A stretch of DNA of 18,394 nt from an uncultured euryarchaeote. Its GTDB lineage: Archaea; Thermoplasmatota; Poseidoniia; Poseidoniales; Poseidoniaceae. The DNA is taken from the NCBI GenBank assembly GCA_937897365.1, contig CALCOP010000022.1, positions 1 through 18,394 of the forward strand, read 5' to 3'. This document shows, piece by piece, positions 6,348-14,068 of the stretch (positions are counted from its first letter, which is position 1; the number at the start of each line of letters is the position of its first letter). The notes under the pieces are model-generated. The model was given only the letters and a program-made list of their open reading frames with translations, ran no database searches and had not been told where the DNA came from. A program made the translations under genes and the position numbers.

Positions 6348-7361
6348 TCAAGCTTGACCTCCTGAACCCATGTTGATGCGAAGTGGAATTCGTATAATTG
6401 CCACTTCGTCTGGAGCAAGGCGCGAAATAAAAGGCACCTTGTCCGAGATGTAGCCTGGTGGGAACCAAGGCGTAAGAAGAATATCAGTGAGGGGTTCCAT
6501 TGAGCGGTTTTGTGCACGGATTGTCACAAAAACTTCACCTGTTCGGATTTCATATCCCGTGGAAATTGCGAGTTTGCGAGAGAGGGGTATTTCATCAGCG
6601 GCTTGTCGACGATTTGTTGCCACATTGAAACGCACGGGAAGATTACCTCCCGGTGCGATGGTTGGAAGGTCAACTGAAGAAGGCGTTGCAGTCCACCCTT
6701 CTGGCACTGGCGGTGAAAGGCGCATTGGAGGCATGGCGACGGGACCGTCGTTAATGATACGCACAACAAGGACCCCTTCGTCGCCGCCAGCAGGCCAACG
6801 TGTCTCCAAGCCCATCCAGAAATGACGGAAGAGGAATGGATTGAGTGTTGATGTATTTCCACCAATGAGATCATCTACGAGGAATTCAACTTCACCAGCT
6901 GCACCACCAACATCACCAATTTCCGCAGCACCAGTTGCGCTTCTTAGGCGAAGCAAAATAGTTTCAATATCTGCTTCACTGACTCTTTTTTCGTTAAGAA
7001 GGCGGTGCAACATAGCGATGTTTCGACGAAGATACAAGACATCTTCTTCAAGTTCAATGAGAGACGCTTCTGCCTTCTTGACGCTTGCCAAAGCTCGTCG
7101 CAGTTTATGCGAGCGTAAGAATCTCCTTGCCTCACCAATTTCCAATTCTGTCCCAGCAAGTGAATTTGCGTCATTTTGAGCGACTCCAAGAACCATTGTC
7201 TCTAAATCGCGAGAAATAGCCATAGCTTGTTCGGAGAGCATGTCTGTAGCGTCTCGATTTGGTGAATCTTCCATCATACCTGCGGGGGGTGGGGGCGGAG
7301 GAGCGGCGTCGGTTTGAGGCGTCTCGTCAAAGAACACATCGGCCTCATCCATCTCAGACAT
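6348..7361 (-). CDS. Soluble coiled-coil plus Ig-like domain protein of unknown function, archaellum operon
   Basis: I do not recognise a named family. The 337-aa protein has no signal peptide or membrane helix, so it is probably cytosolic. Parts in order: an acidic start with a six-proline run (21-26); a long helical, charged region likely to form coiled coil (about 40-140); a Gly/Ala-rich hinge (141-170); and a C-terminal beta-rich domain (about 190-330) with strands such as VLVVRIINDGPV and VFVTIRAQN. The 'strand-N-D/N-G' pattern and the GWTATPSS segment resemble the NEW3/CARDB-type Ig folds in the secreted protein encoded just upstream. ATG 7361 is chosen because GAGGTGA lies 6 bases upstream. 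It overlaps the upstream stop by 8 bp and is followed by the archaellins, so a role in the archaellum or its anchoring is plausible but inferred. Confidence 0.85.
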   Translation of the reverse strand: MSEMDEADVFFDETPQTDAAPPPPPPAGMMEDSPNRDATDMLSEQAMAISRDLETMVLGVAQNDANSLAGTELEIGEARRFLRSHKLRRALASVKKAEASLIELEEDVLYLRRNIAMLHRLLNEKRVSEADIETILLRLRSATGAAEIGDVGGAAGEVEFLVDDLIGGNTSTLNPFLFRHFWMGLETRWPAGGDEGVLVVRIINDGPVAMPPMRLSPPVPEGWTATPSSVDLPTIAPGGNLPVRFNVATNRRQAADEIPLSRKLAISTGYEIRTGEVFVTIRAQNRSMEPLTDILLTPWFPPGYISDKVPFISRLAPDEVAIIRIPLRINMGSGGQA

Positions 7362-10300
7362 CTTCACTCACCTCTTCAGTAGTTCCGGGGGCCTCAATAT
7401 TGGCAGGCATTGGAGGTTCGAGTTCTCCAAAGATTTCATCAATATTCAAGCCTTCAAGTGCAAGTTCGTTGAAAAGTCGTGCAGGGTCGCTCAAATCTCT
7501 TTCAATTCGGACAGACTTAACTTCGATATCAGTGAGGCGACCATACAGTGAACCATACGATGAATCTGCACGCTTAATGATAATCCATACTCCAATCATT
7601 ACAACGGCAATGTAGGAGACAAGACTCACCAAATTCGTTTGGTCATTTGAAAGGGAAGGAGGGAGTCCGAGGACAACAGCAAGCATTCCGAGGACTGGAA
7701 CCGCAAGGATGACGCTGAGTTGGCGACGGGTATCAGCCAATTCCTCAAAGTGGTCAGAATACAGCGTTGAGACACCCTTTCTTGCACGCTGATAATCCTC
7801 ATGCAGCAGTCTAAATTCTTCAGTACTGCCCCAACTTACTCTCCATATCCATAGCGCTGTTATTCCAAGAACGACGAAGCCCCACCAAGCGTATTGGAAG
7901 ATATGGAAAGAGAAACCGAGTGCGACAACACCCGCGTAAATTCCGAGGAGTCTAAAGTTCTCATTTTGATCGGTTAATCGGAACAGAATAACTGAAACGA
8001 GCATAAAGACGATACAAGCAATGAAACTGTTGGATACACCAGGAGATTGGGATTTCACGTCTTCAATGAGACTTAGCTGATCGTTGGCTTTGATGTTGCC
8101 GTCCATGTATGACGCATTGAGCGTTGCAACACAGGTTGCTTCTGCTCGTTGAGACCACCAATCAATCGATTCAGCCTTAACGACCCATTGGAGTGAAAGT
8201 GAATCACCCGGGAAGAAGTATGGAATCATTGAGAGATTCACTCCACCATTCACTGAACGGTTATACAGAAGAGGCTGCTCATTCGCTTTGTTTGATACGG
8301 TCAAGATATCGCATTGTAAGTCTACGACAACGTCAAGGGCAGAGGCAGAACCAACATTTTGGATGACGACAGTGATTGTTGTGTCTGTGCCTTCTTCAAA
8401 GTAACCGTCATTCGAGAAGATGCTCTTGACCATAGGGTCTGCAAAGACCGCCAAGACGAGTGTGAAGGTTTCTTCATCATACTGCGTGTAACCTCCATTC
8501 TCGTCAGGATGATACAAACGGAATGTGAGATTCCAACCATCGCCCGGGAGGATAAAACCACGATCGGGGATGTCAACCTCGAGTTTAATGTCTGAAGTAT
8601 CCCAAGCTATCTGTTCCAATAAGGGGTAGCGAGATGTAGGGCCAAGAGATGTCAGTCCGCATTCTTGTTCTAAATCAAGAAGATGCTTAACTTCCGAGCC
8701 ATCGGCTTTTTGCTCGACGAGTGTAAAGTTCCAAGAATGTTCAGACTCTACAAGTCCCATACTATCGATATCCAACAATCGCTGTGCGTCACACAACTCG
8801 ACTTCATATGCTGCCTCTGAAGTATTACTGACTGGAATGTGAGTATGAGGGATTGTAACATCGACTGGTTCGTTATCATCCTCATTCGGAGCCAATCCAA
8901 TTTCACCGACTGAATAGAAGCGAGACATCACGAGTTGGGTTGAAAATTCCCCACTTCCTTGAACAGTGAGGTCCAAGGGTTGAAGGAAAATCGTCAAATC
9001 AGCACTCAGGGACAACAAAGGATTTGGAACCATTCCAACGACGGTAAATGTGTGGACTACTGGGGTGTTTCTTGGAAGATCGATGGTTGTTGGTTGACTG
9101 ACCATCTTCCAATCGTCTGAAAGATTACTCAATCCCGGCCGAGTAATAGTGTAAGCTGCGCTAACAGTAACATCACGATTACCCGTATTTGTTAGCGTTA
9201 CTTCCCAGGTTCGATCTGATTCGGGCATAAATTTCATCTCTGCTGGCCAGTCACTGGATTCCACAATGAACAATGGTTGAACAATTAACTTCACAACATG
9301 TTTGCTGTATTCTGCACCCGCAGAACTCAGCACGGTAATGGTAAGATTGTAACTGTCTCCTTGAGCCATCGAATCTGACGAGGTGAGTTCTGGAATCGTC
9401 ACCGTAATCTGGTCGGAATAGGATTGATTGATTGGTACGGTCTCAGTCATCGTGTAGTCTGATAATGAAAGGTCACCTTCGACCGTGAAATTGATGCTAA
9501 TTGATTCCTCCAAATTACCTCTATTCGTCAAGTTAAAGTCGATATCTTCGTCGGTACCTGGAGTTACTGCTAATTCCTCAATCGCTGAAATAACGAATGA
9601 ATGATTTTCGGTAATATTCGCTACGATGTTGGAGTAGAGGAGTATTTGTCCATTATTCGATGAGACTGATACTGTTGCCATGTAAAATTCATCATAATTC
9701 GCGTTGGCGTTTGCCGTCATGCGCACGCGGATGGAATCTTCATACCCGGCAGCAATGAACAATTTGTTGTTCACCGGAGAGACAATTTCAAACTCAACAT
9801 CACCTGCTTGTGAAGTATCAATGGAAATTGTGTAATCAGCAGGCGAATTACCGGTATTGCTGACAAAGATTGTGTGCTCTTCAGATTTCGTAACTTCGAG
9901 TTGCTCGGTATGATTCGTAGGGGATAACGATGCATCGAAGACCTGCCCGACAACAACATAGACGATGAAGCGCTGACCGATGATCTGACCAGAATAGGGG
10001 TCTTCAACCTGAATGGGTATGGGTTGAACGAGCCCAGAAGGAGCCAGTGAATCAGTTCGAACATTCAGAGTAACGATGCTGGTATGTGTGACGTTTGCAT
10101 TGGAAGTTCCGGAATCTACAGTTCCATCGGAAATGTCAGAGGTTAAATTGTCGATTATTGTGTCAGTTTCGCTGAAATTAGCTATCCAGTTTTCAGGTAA
10201 TTCGTCATCAATAACACGTAGTCTGTAGGACGATACATCATTTCCAGTGTTGGCAAATTGGAGCGGGATTTGGTTTTCAATCCCTACATCCACATCCTGT

Positions 10301-12441
10301 GGATAATTGGGACCGAGGAACTCACCGCTGACAATCGAGGGGATGACAAGGGTATAATCGCGAGTCACGGCAACAGCACTCACCTGGCTAAACTCAAGGG
10401 CTGCACTGAGTTGTGGAGTCACGGTAACCGAGACAGTAAACGTTCCAGCAAGCGGATATTCGCCACCAGGTGGCCCAGCAATGTTGAGCGTGGTATTTCT
10501 ACTCGCATTCGGCAACAAACCGTTGTAAATTGGATTGGTGAGAGATACATCCCATCGAGATGCCTCGCTGAATCCACCGTCACTGGCGCTTTCGAAATTC
10601 GTCGTAAAATCAATGGTCGCATTCAAAGTTTCATCACGCAGAGAAGGCGTCCCTGGGGTGTCGTCAAGAGGCAGATTATGGAATACTCGGAGATTAAGAG
10701 CAGGGTTTCGAGAGATAATGGTCCCAGTAAGTGTGGCGGCCAATTGTTCAGAAGTCACTGTTTGTGGCTGGGTATTGATGCCAGGATCAACAACAATTGT
10801 AGGTGATACTTTGACTGACGCGTTATCAATGGATGGCAATCCTCCGCTTAAGGGCTGACAGGTAACCCACAACCCAACCAAGTCATCGGCGGTGTTGTGT
10901 TCACTGGTCACAATTGGAGATTGAATTGGAGGTGCGATGACTTTGACTTGGACGATTTCAGTACCGCCAGAAGGTATGACTCGAGTTGTATATTGAGTGC
11001 TACCGAGAGTTCCGACTTCCATGGTCCAATTCAAAGCATTCACGCCAAAACCAGAATTGAGCGTGAAGGCAGAAGAAACGCTACCGTTGTTGTAAACACG
11101 AACCGTGAAATTCGCAGAGCCACCGGGGATAATAGGTAATGCAGCACTCGCACCAGCACCTTCAAACACTGCTTCGCCCTTGAAGAAATCACCCACCATT
11201 ACTCTTCCAACTGCGGTAATCGTATACATGTCAGTCGATGCTTGTGAAGTAAACGTGAGGGTGAGCGTATCCGTCATCGAGCGTTGGGCACTTGACGGAA
11301 TATTTACATCAACGGAGACAAGTCGAATTGCTCCCGGAGCAAGGTCGTTTGGTCCAAAAGATGGTGCAACGCCAGAGGTCCAAGCGGGACTGATACTTTC
11401 GCTCATGGCGATGTTGAATCGGTCGTTTGCAGCACCGGTGTTCTTCACCACGAATGTCACGGTGACGGTCTCACCAGGTTCTGCGACGATGGTGGATGGT
11501 TGAAGGATCTCCGCATTGAAATCTGAAAACTTGACCCATTCTTCTATCTTCAATGAAGGTTGAGCAACAGGGTCTGATGTCCATCCCGTTCCTGAAAAGG
11601 TAACTGTAATCGAAATATTCCACACACCGGTAATGCCGAGGCTCGGTATATCGAGTTCGGCAGAAAGTACTTTCGACTCTTGAACAGGAGTGAATGTGAA
11701 ACTTCCTGGTTCAAGGAGGACTGTGTTTGAATCAATTTCATGGATTGTAGCCGTTGCATTGTGCGTGAGCGTGACGGTTAATTGAGCAGAGAGTGCCTTT
11801 ACGCCCGAATTTGTCACGGTCATGTTGACATAATTCGTCGTCTCTGACATGACCAATCTGTTCGTTGACGTTGAGACAGTCGGCAGATTGTTGGATGAAA
11901 CCTCTCCGAAGTGTTTGTTTTCAACTGAAAAAGAGACGGGGAGCGCCTGAATATTGTTGAGAAGTTGGTTCCCCGCTTCGTTCGTGGATTGGATTTTAAC
12001 TCTCAGTTCTTGGCCAGCACCAGTTGTGGCATTCCAAGTAAAGGTGACAGGAGCGAGATCAATTGTTCCGCCGTTTCCTGTTTGGGTACCAAGGGAGATG
12101 GTCTTTCCTGGAACATCTGTAAAACCAAGAATAGGCGAACCCTTGTGTTGTAGGACCAGCCAGAGATCTCCGCTTCCACTGCCTGTCGCAGAAATATTTG
12201 CGGTAATTTTGTGGGTTCCAGGTTCAAGATACAGCGCACCATCGATGATTGCAGAACCTGACTCACTCACAAAGAGAGGGTTGCGGAATGTGAAATCGAG
12301 TTGTGAGTTTCGTGCAGAGGTCTCTTCCGAATCAGAATCGTCTGCACTTACAATCGGAAGAAGCGATGGTACGATGAACAGAGCCACAAGAAGCGCTGCT
12401 AAAGTCGTTTGATTCAGTCGAAGATTACGCAGATGTACCAC
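7354..12441 (-). CDS. Very large secreted, membrane-anchored Ig-like repeat protein (NEW3/CARDB-like), archaellum operon
   Basis: From GTG 12441 it is 1695 aa. A Sec signal peptide (hydrophobic 12-31, ending VSA at 31-33) is followed by about 1430 extracellular residues made of beta-sandwich repeats. The repeats are marked by a strand ending in N-x-G: near 210, 334, 451, 730, 862, 972, 1084 and 1362. More than 25 N-x-S/T sequons suggest heavy N-glycosylation. The C-terminus has five predicted transmembrane helices (about 1473-1489, 1498-1514, 1518-1534, 1575-1593, 1604-1622), a 40-residue charged loop and a cytosolic tail of about 70 residues; charge distribution fits N-outside, C-inside. The frame is open to 12618, but starting there would place a non-secretory stretch before the signal peptide and lie within the upstream gene. 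Function unknown; COG1361-type surface protein and envelope scaffold for the motor are both possible. Confidence 0.88.
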   Translation of the reverse strand: MVHLRNLRLNQTTLAALLVALFIVPSLLPIVSADDSDSEETSARNSQLDFTFRNPLFVSESGSAIIDGALYLEPGTHKITANISATGSGSGDLWLVLQHKGSPILGFTDVPGKTISLGTQTGNGGTIDLAPVTFTWNATTGAGQELRVKIQSTNEAGNQLLNNIQALPVSFSVENKHFGEVSSNNLPTVSTSTNRLVMSETTNYVNMTVTNSGVKALSAQLTVTLTHNATATIHEIDSNTVLLEPGSFTFTPVQESKVLSAELDIPSLGITGVWNISITVTFSGTGWTSDPVAQPSLKIEEWVKFSDFNAEILQPSTIVAEPGETVTVTFVVKNTGAANDRFNIAMSESISPAWTSGVAPSFGPNDLAPGAIRLVSVDVNIPSSAQRSMTDTLTLTFTSQASTDMYTITAVGRVMVGDFFKGEAVFEGAGASAALPIIPGGSANFTVRVYNNGSVSSAFTLNSGFGVNALNWTMEVGTLGSTQYTTRVIPSGGTEIVQVKVIAPPIQSPIVTSEHNTADDLVGLWVTCQPLSGGLPSIDNASVKVSPTIVVDPGINTQPQTVTSEQLAATLTGTIISRNPALNLRVFHNLPLDDTPGTPSLRDETLNATIDFTTNFESASDGGFSEASRWDVSLTNPIYNGLLPNASRNTTLNIAGPPGGEYPLAGTFTVSVTVTPQLSAALEFSQVSAVAVTRDYTLVIPSIVSGEFLGPNYPQDVDVGIENQIPLQFANTGNDVSSYRLRVIDDELPENWIANFSETDTIIDNLTSDISDGTVDSGTSNANVTHTSIVTLNVRTDSLAPSGLVQPIPIQVEDPYSGQIIGQRFIVYVVVGQVFDASLSPTNHTEQLEVTKSEEHTIFVSNTGNSPADYTISIDTSQAGDVEFEIVSPVNNKLFIAAGYEDSIRVRMTANANANYDEFYMATVSVSSNNGQILLYSNIVANITENHSFVISAIEELAVTPGTDEDIDFNLTNRGNLEESISINFTVEGDLSLSDYTMTETVPINQSYSDQITVTIPELTSSDSMAQGDSYNLTITVLSSAGAEYSKHVVKLIVQPLFIVESSDWPAEMKFMPESDRTWEVTLTNTGNRDVTVSAAYTITRPGLSNLSDDWKMVSQPTTIDLPRNTPVVHTFTVVGMVPNPLLSLSADLTIFLQPLDLTVQGSGEFSTQLVMSRFYSVGEIGLAPNEDDNEPVDVTIPHTHIPVSNTSEAAYEVELCDAQRLLDIDSMGLVESEHSWNFTLVEQKADGSEVKHLLDLEQECGLTSLGPTSRYPLLEQIAWDTSDIKLEVDIPDRGFILPGDGWNLTFRLYHPDENGGYTQYDEETFTLVLAVFADPMVKSIFSNDGYFEEGTDTTITVVIQNVGSASALDVVVDLQCDILTVSNKANEQPLLYNRSVNGGVNLSMIPYFFPGDSLSLQWVVKAESIDWWSQRAEATCVATLNASYMDGNIKANDQLSLIEDVKSQSPGVSNSFIACIVFMLVSVILFRLTDQNENFRLLGIYAGVVALGFSFHIFQYAWWGFVVLGITALWIWRVSWGSTEEFRLLHEDYQRARKGVSTLYSDHFEELADTRRQLSVILAVPVLGMLAVVLGLPPSLSNDQTNLVSLVSYIAVVMIGVWIIIKRADSSYGSLYGRLTDIEVKSVRIERDLSDPARLFNELALEGLNIDEIFGELEPPMPANIEAPGTTEEVSEDV
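7368..7374 (-). promoter_or_regulatory. Ribosome binding site of the 337-aa gene
   Basis: GAGGTGA on the minus strand, 6 bases before ATG 7361, inside the last codons of the large Ig-like protein gene. It decides for ATG 7361 over GTG 7367. Confidence 0.75.
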
Positions 12442-12862
12442 TTCCTGGTTTCTCAAAATTAGCAATTGTAACTTTCTTGCCTTGCTTACGCCACTGCAGT
12501 AGGAGTTGTTCGAGTAAGCGCTCATGCTCGCTGTCGGAAATACCCAGCCTGCGACGCTCGTCCCAAAGAAGCAGTTGCTCAGTCTGGGTGAGCAGAGAGT
12601 CGCGTAGATAGAGTTCAAGCGTGCGACGGTAGGCGTCTCGGTCAGAAACTGCGTAGACGATGGTATCGCCAGGAAGTTGGTCAGCTCGACTTTGAATGAT
12701 ATTGCCGAGTGTCAATGCCTCATCGTAACTCAGGTTACGTTTATCCAGTTCGCTTTGGATGGTACTGGCAAGAGTTTGAAGATCAAACTTGCTGTTTGCC
12801 CGTTGAATCTTCTTCGAATACCGGCGGCAACGTCGAGACATACGTTTAGCCACCATAGACAT
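12425..12862 (-). CDS. Small basic helical protein of unknown function, first gene of the archaellum operon
   Basis: A 145-aa protein that I do not recognise. It starts with a strongly basic segment (MSRRCRRYSKK, from residue 8) and is otherwise predicted to be helical. The segment LLTQTEQLLLWDERRRLGIS followed by DSEHERLLEQ resembles the 'D-x-x-[LI]-[TS]-x-x-E ... LGIS-x-x-E' pattern of TerB-like or similar helical modules, but the match is only visual. No signal peptide or membrane helix is seen. ATG 12862 is taken as start; M3 (12856) and M8 (12841, with GGTGG 8 bases upstream) are alternatives. Its 3' end overlaps the GTG start of the giant protein gene by 17 bp, which argues for co-expression. 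Being first in the operon, it could be a regulator or a cytosolic partner; this is inference. Confidence 0.75.
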   Translation of the reverse strand: MSMVAKRMSRRCRRYSKKIQRANSKFDLQTLASTIQSELDKRNLSYDEALTLGNIIQSRADQLPGDTIVYAVSDRDAYRRTLELYLRDSLLTQTEQLLLWDERRRLGISDSEHERLLEQLLLQWRKQGKKVTIANFEKPGSGTSA

Positions 12863-13055
12863 CTTAACACTCGCCGGTTATTGAAAGAATCGGTCCTCAA
12901 CCAATGATTCACCCGATATGCAAGAATATTCAATCATTCTGCATAAAAGACACACATGGAGCCATAAAATGACGAAATGAGGTCGAAGATTCGTCTTTTG
13001 CAAGCAAAAATGGGCAAATGCAATGCTTCATGTCCCTCATTCCAGTGGGAGTTGC
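12863..13055. promoter_or_regulatory. Divergent promoter region between the archaellum operon and the peroxiredoxin operon
   Basis: A 193-bp gap between divergently oriented genes must hold promoters in both directions. An A/T-rich CATAAAAG element (12942-12949), with CTTTTATG on the other strand, is the best TATA-like candidate; on the minus strand it would place transcription start roughly 55 bases before ATG 12862. A second, CATAAAATG, lies at 12963-12971 for the plus strand. No strong palindromic operator is evident. Confidence 0.4.
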
Positions 13056-13541
13056 ATGAACGAACCCATTACACACGAAATAGGACAAGCAGCCCCCCAA
13101 TTCAATTGCGTAGACTCAGATGGAAAAAAGCACGATTTAGCGACCTATTGCGACGCTGGCCAAAAGGTAATTTTGTATTTCTACCCACGTGATTCCACTC
13201 CTGGATGTACGACCCAAGCCTGTGATTTCCGCGATAACATGGCTCAACTAACATCTCACGGGTACATCGTTCTGGGCGTTTCCAAAGATTCTGAAGGTTC
13301 TCACGAGAAATTCATAGGTCGTCAATCACTTAATTTTCCGCTTCTGATGGATACCGACGGTAAACTGCATGAAGCCTTTGGCACCTGGAGACTCAAGAAA
13401 AATTACGGTAGAGAATACATGGGTTGTTCTCGCTCAACATTTGTAATCGATACGGATGGAACCTTTTCTTGGCTTCGATATAATGTCAAAGCAAAGGGAC
13501 ATGTTGGCATGCTCCTACGAGAACTGGGCCTCGGTGAATGA
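13056..13541 (+). CDS. bcp: Thioredoxin-dependent peroxiredoxin, Bcp/PrxQ type
   Basis: Thiol peroxidase that reduces hydrogen peroxide and organic hydroperoxides in the cytosol. From ATG 13056 it is 161 aa, the usual Bcp length. The active site reads PRDSTPGCTTQACDFRD: Cys51 is the peroxidatic Cys, and Cys56, five residues on, is the resolving Cys typical of atypical 2-Cys PrxQ/Bcp proteins. Downstream, VLGVSKDS (72-79), HEKFI (83-87) and RSTFVID (126-132) are standard family elements. The frame is open to ATG 13023, but that adds 11 residues not seen in the family; GGGAG lies 4 bases before ATG 13056. It heads a three-gene unit and its stop is next to the acyltransferase start. Confidence 0.95.
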   Translation: MNEPITHEIGQAAPQFNCVDSDGKKHDLATYCDAGQKVILYFYPRDSTPGCTTQACDFRDNMAQLTSHGYIVLGVSKDSEGSHEKFIGRQSLNFPLLMDTDGKLHEAFGTWRLKKNYGREYMGCSRSTFVIDTDGTFSWLRYNVKAKGHVGMLLRELGLGE

Positions 13542-13549
13542 GGGATTCA

Positions 13550-14059
13550 ATGAGCAAAAATGCGTCTCCGTTTCATGGACAATCGGTTGATTTAGGCAAT
13601 GGCAGTATAGCTTGGAGTCCATGTCACATCGGCTCTGAAACACGCATCGGAGGAAATTGTTCGATTGGATCGTTAGCACACATAGGTCGAAATGTCTCCA
13701 TTGGCGATGGCTGTCGGATTCAAGGAAGCGCTTACATCGCAGATGGATGTCATCTCGGTGACAAGGTGTTTATCGGTCCGAACGCAACCCTGCTTAACGA
13801 CAAATATCCGCCTTCTGGAAATCCTCAACAGTGGCAGCCTGTTCACATTGCTGAAGCGGCTGTGATTGGTGGCGGCGCTACTGTGAATGCTGGATGTTCA
13901 ATCGGAAGACGTTCCGTTCTCGGAGCGGGTTCGACTCTCACACGTAGCATTCCCGATGAAGAGGTCTGGGTAGGTAATCCCGCTGTTTTTTTGATGAAGC
14001 GACATACATATGATGAAAAACAACGTCAACTCGACATTGATACATCACGTGAAAACTGA
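13550..14059 (+). CDS. Hexapeptide-repeat (left-handed beta-helix) acyltransferase, WlbB/FdtC-like
   Basis: Left-handed beta-helix acyltransferase of about 169 aa. Repeating [ILV]-G-x4 hexapeptides run from about residue 20 to 150 (for example HIGSETRIGGNCSIG and HIGRNVSIGDGC). The segment VFIGPNATLLNDKYPPSG matches the region around the nucleotide-sugar N-acetyltransferases of the WlbB/QdtC/FdtC type, where the loop after 'NDKYP' forms the active-site edge. The C-terminal VLGAGSTLTRSIPDEEVWVG with NPAV is the usual acetyl-CoA-side ending. Likely role: acetylation of an amino sugar for surface glycans or protein glycosylation; the substrate cannot be read from sequence. ATG 13550 has GAGGGAT 3 bases upstream; ATG 13538, overlapping the peroxiredoxin stop as ATGA, is the alternative. 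Confidence 0.88.
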   Translation: MSKNASPFHGQSVDLGNGSIAWSPCHIGSETRIGGNCSIGSLAHIGRNVSIGDGCRIQGSAYIADGCHLGDKVFIGPNATLLNDKYPPSGNPQQWQPVHIAEAAVIGGGATVNAGCSIGRRSVLGAGSTLTRSIPDEEVWVGNPAVFLMKRHTYDEKQRQLDIDTSREN

Positions 14060-14068
14060 GGTGTTATG

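Noticed and set aside
6299..6517. 73-residue N-terminal extension of the first archaellin
   Set aside because: It overlaps the 3' end of the 337-aa gene, looks like out-of-frame translation, and would bury the archaellin signal peptide. ATG 6298 has its own ribosome binding site.
10258..10806. 182-codon open frame on the plus strand
   Set aside because: Antisense to the giant Ig-like gene; its translation has no domain-like pattern and no ribosome binding site.
12442..12618. 59-residue N-terminal extension of the giant Ig-like protein (start at 12618)
   Set aside because: It lies entirely inside the 145-aa gene in another frame and would put a long non-secretory stretch before a clear Sec signal peptide. 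GTG 12441 gives a normal signal peptide.
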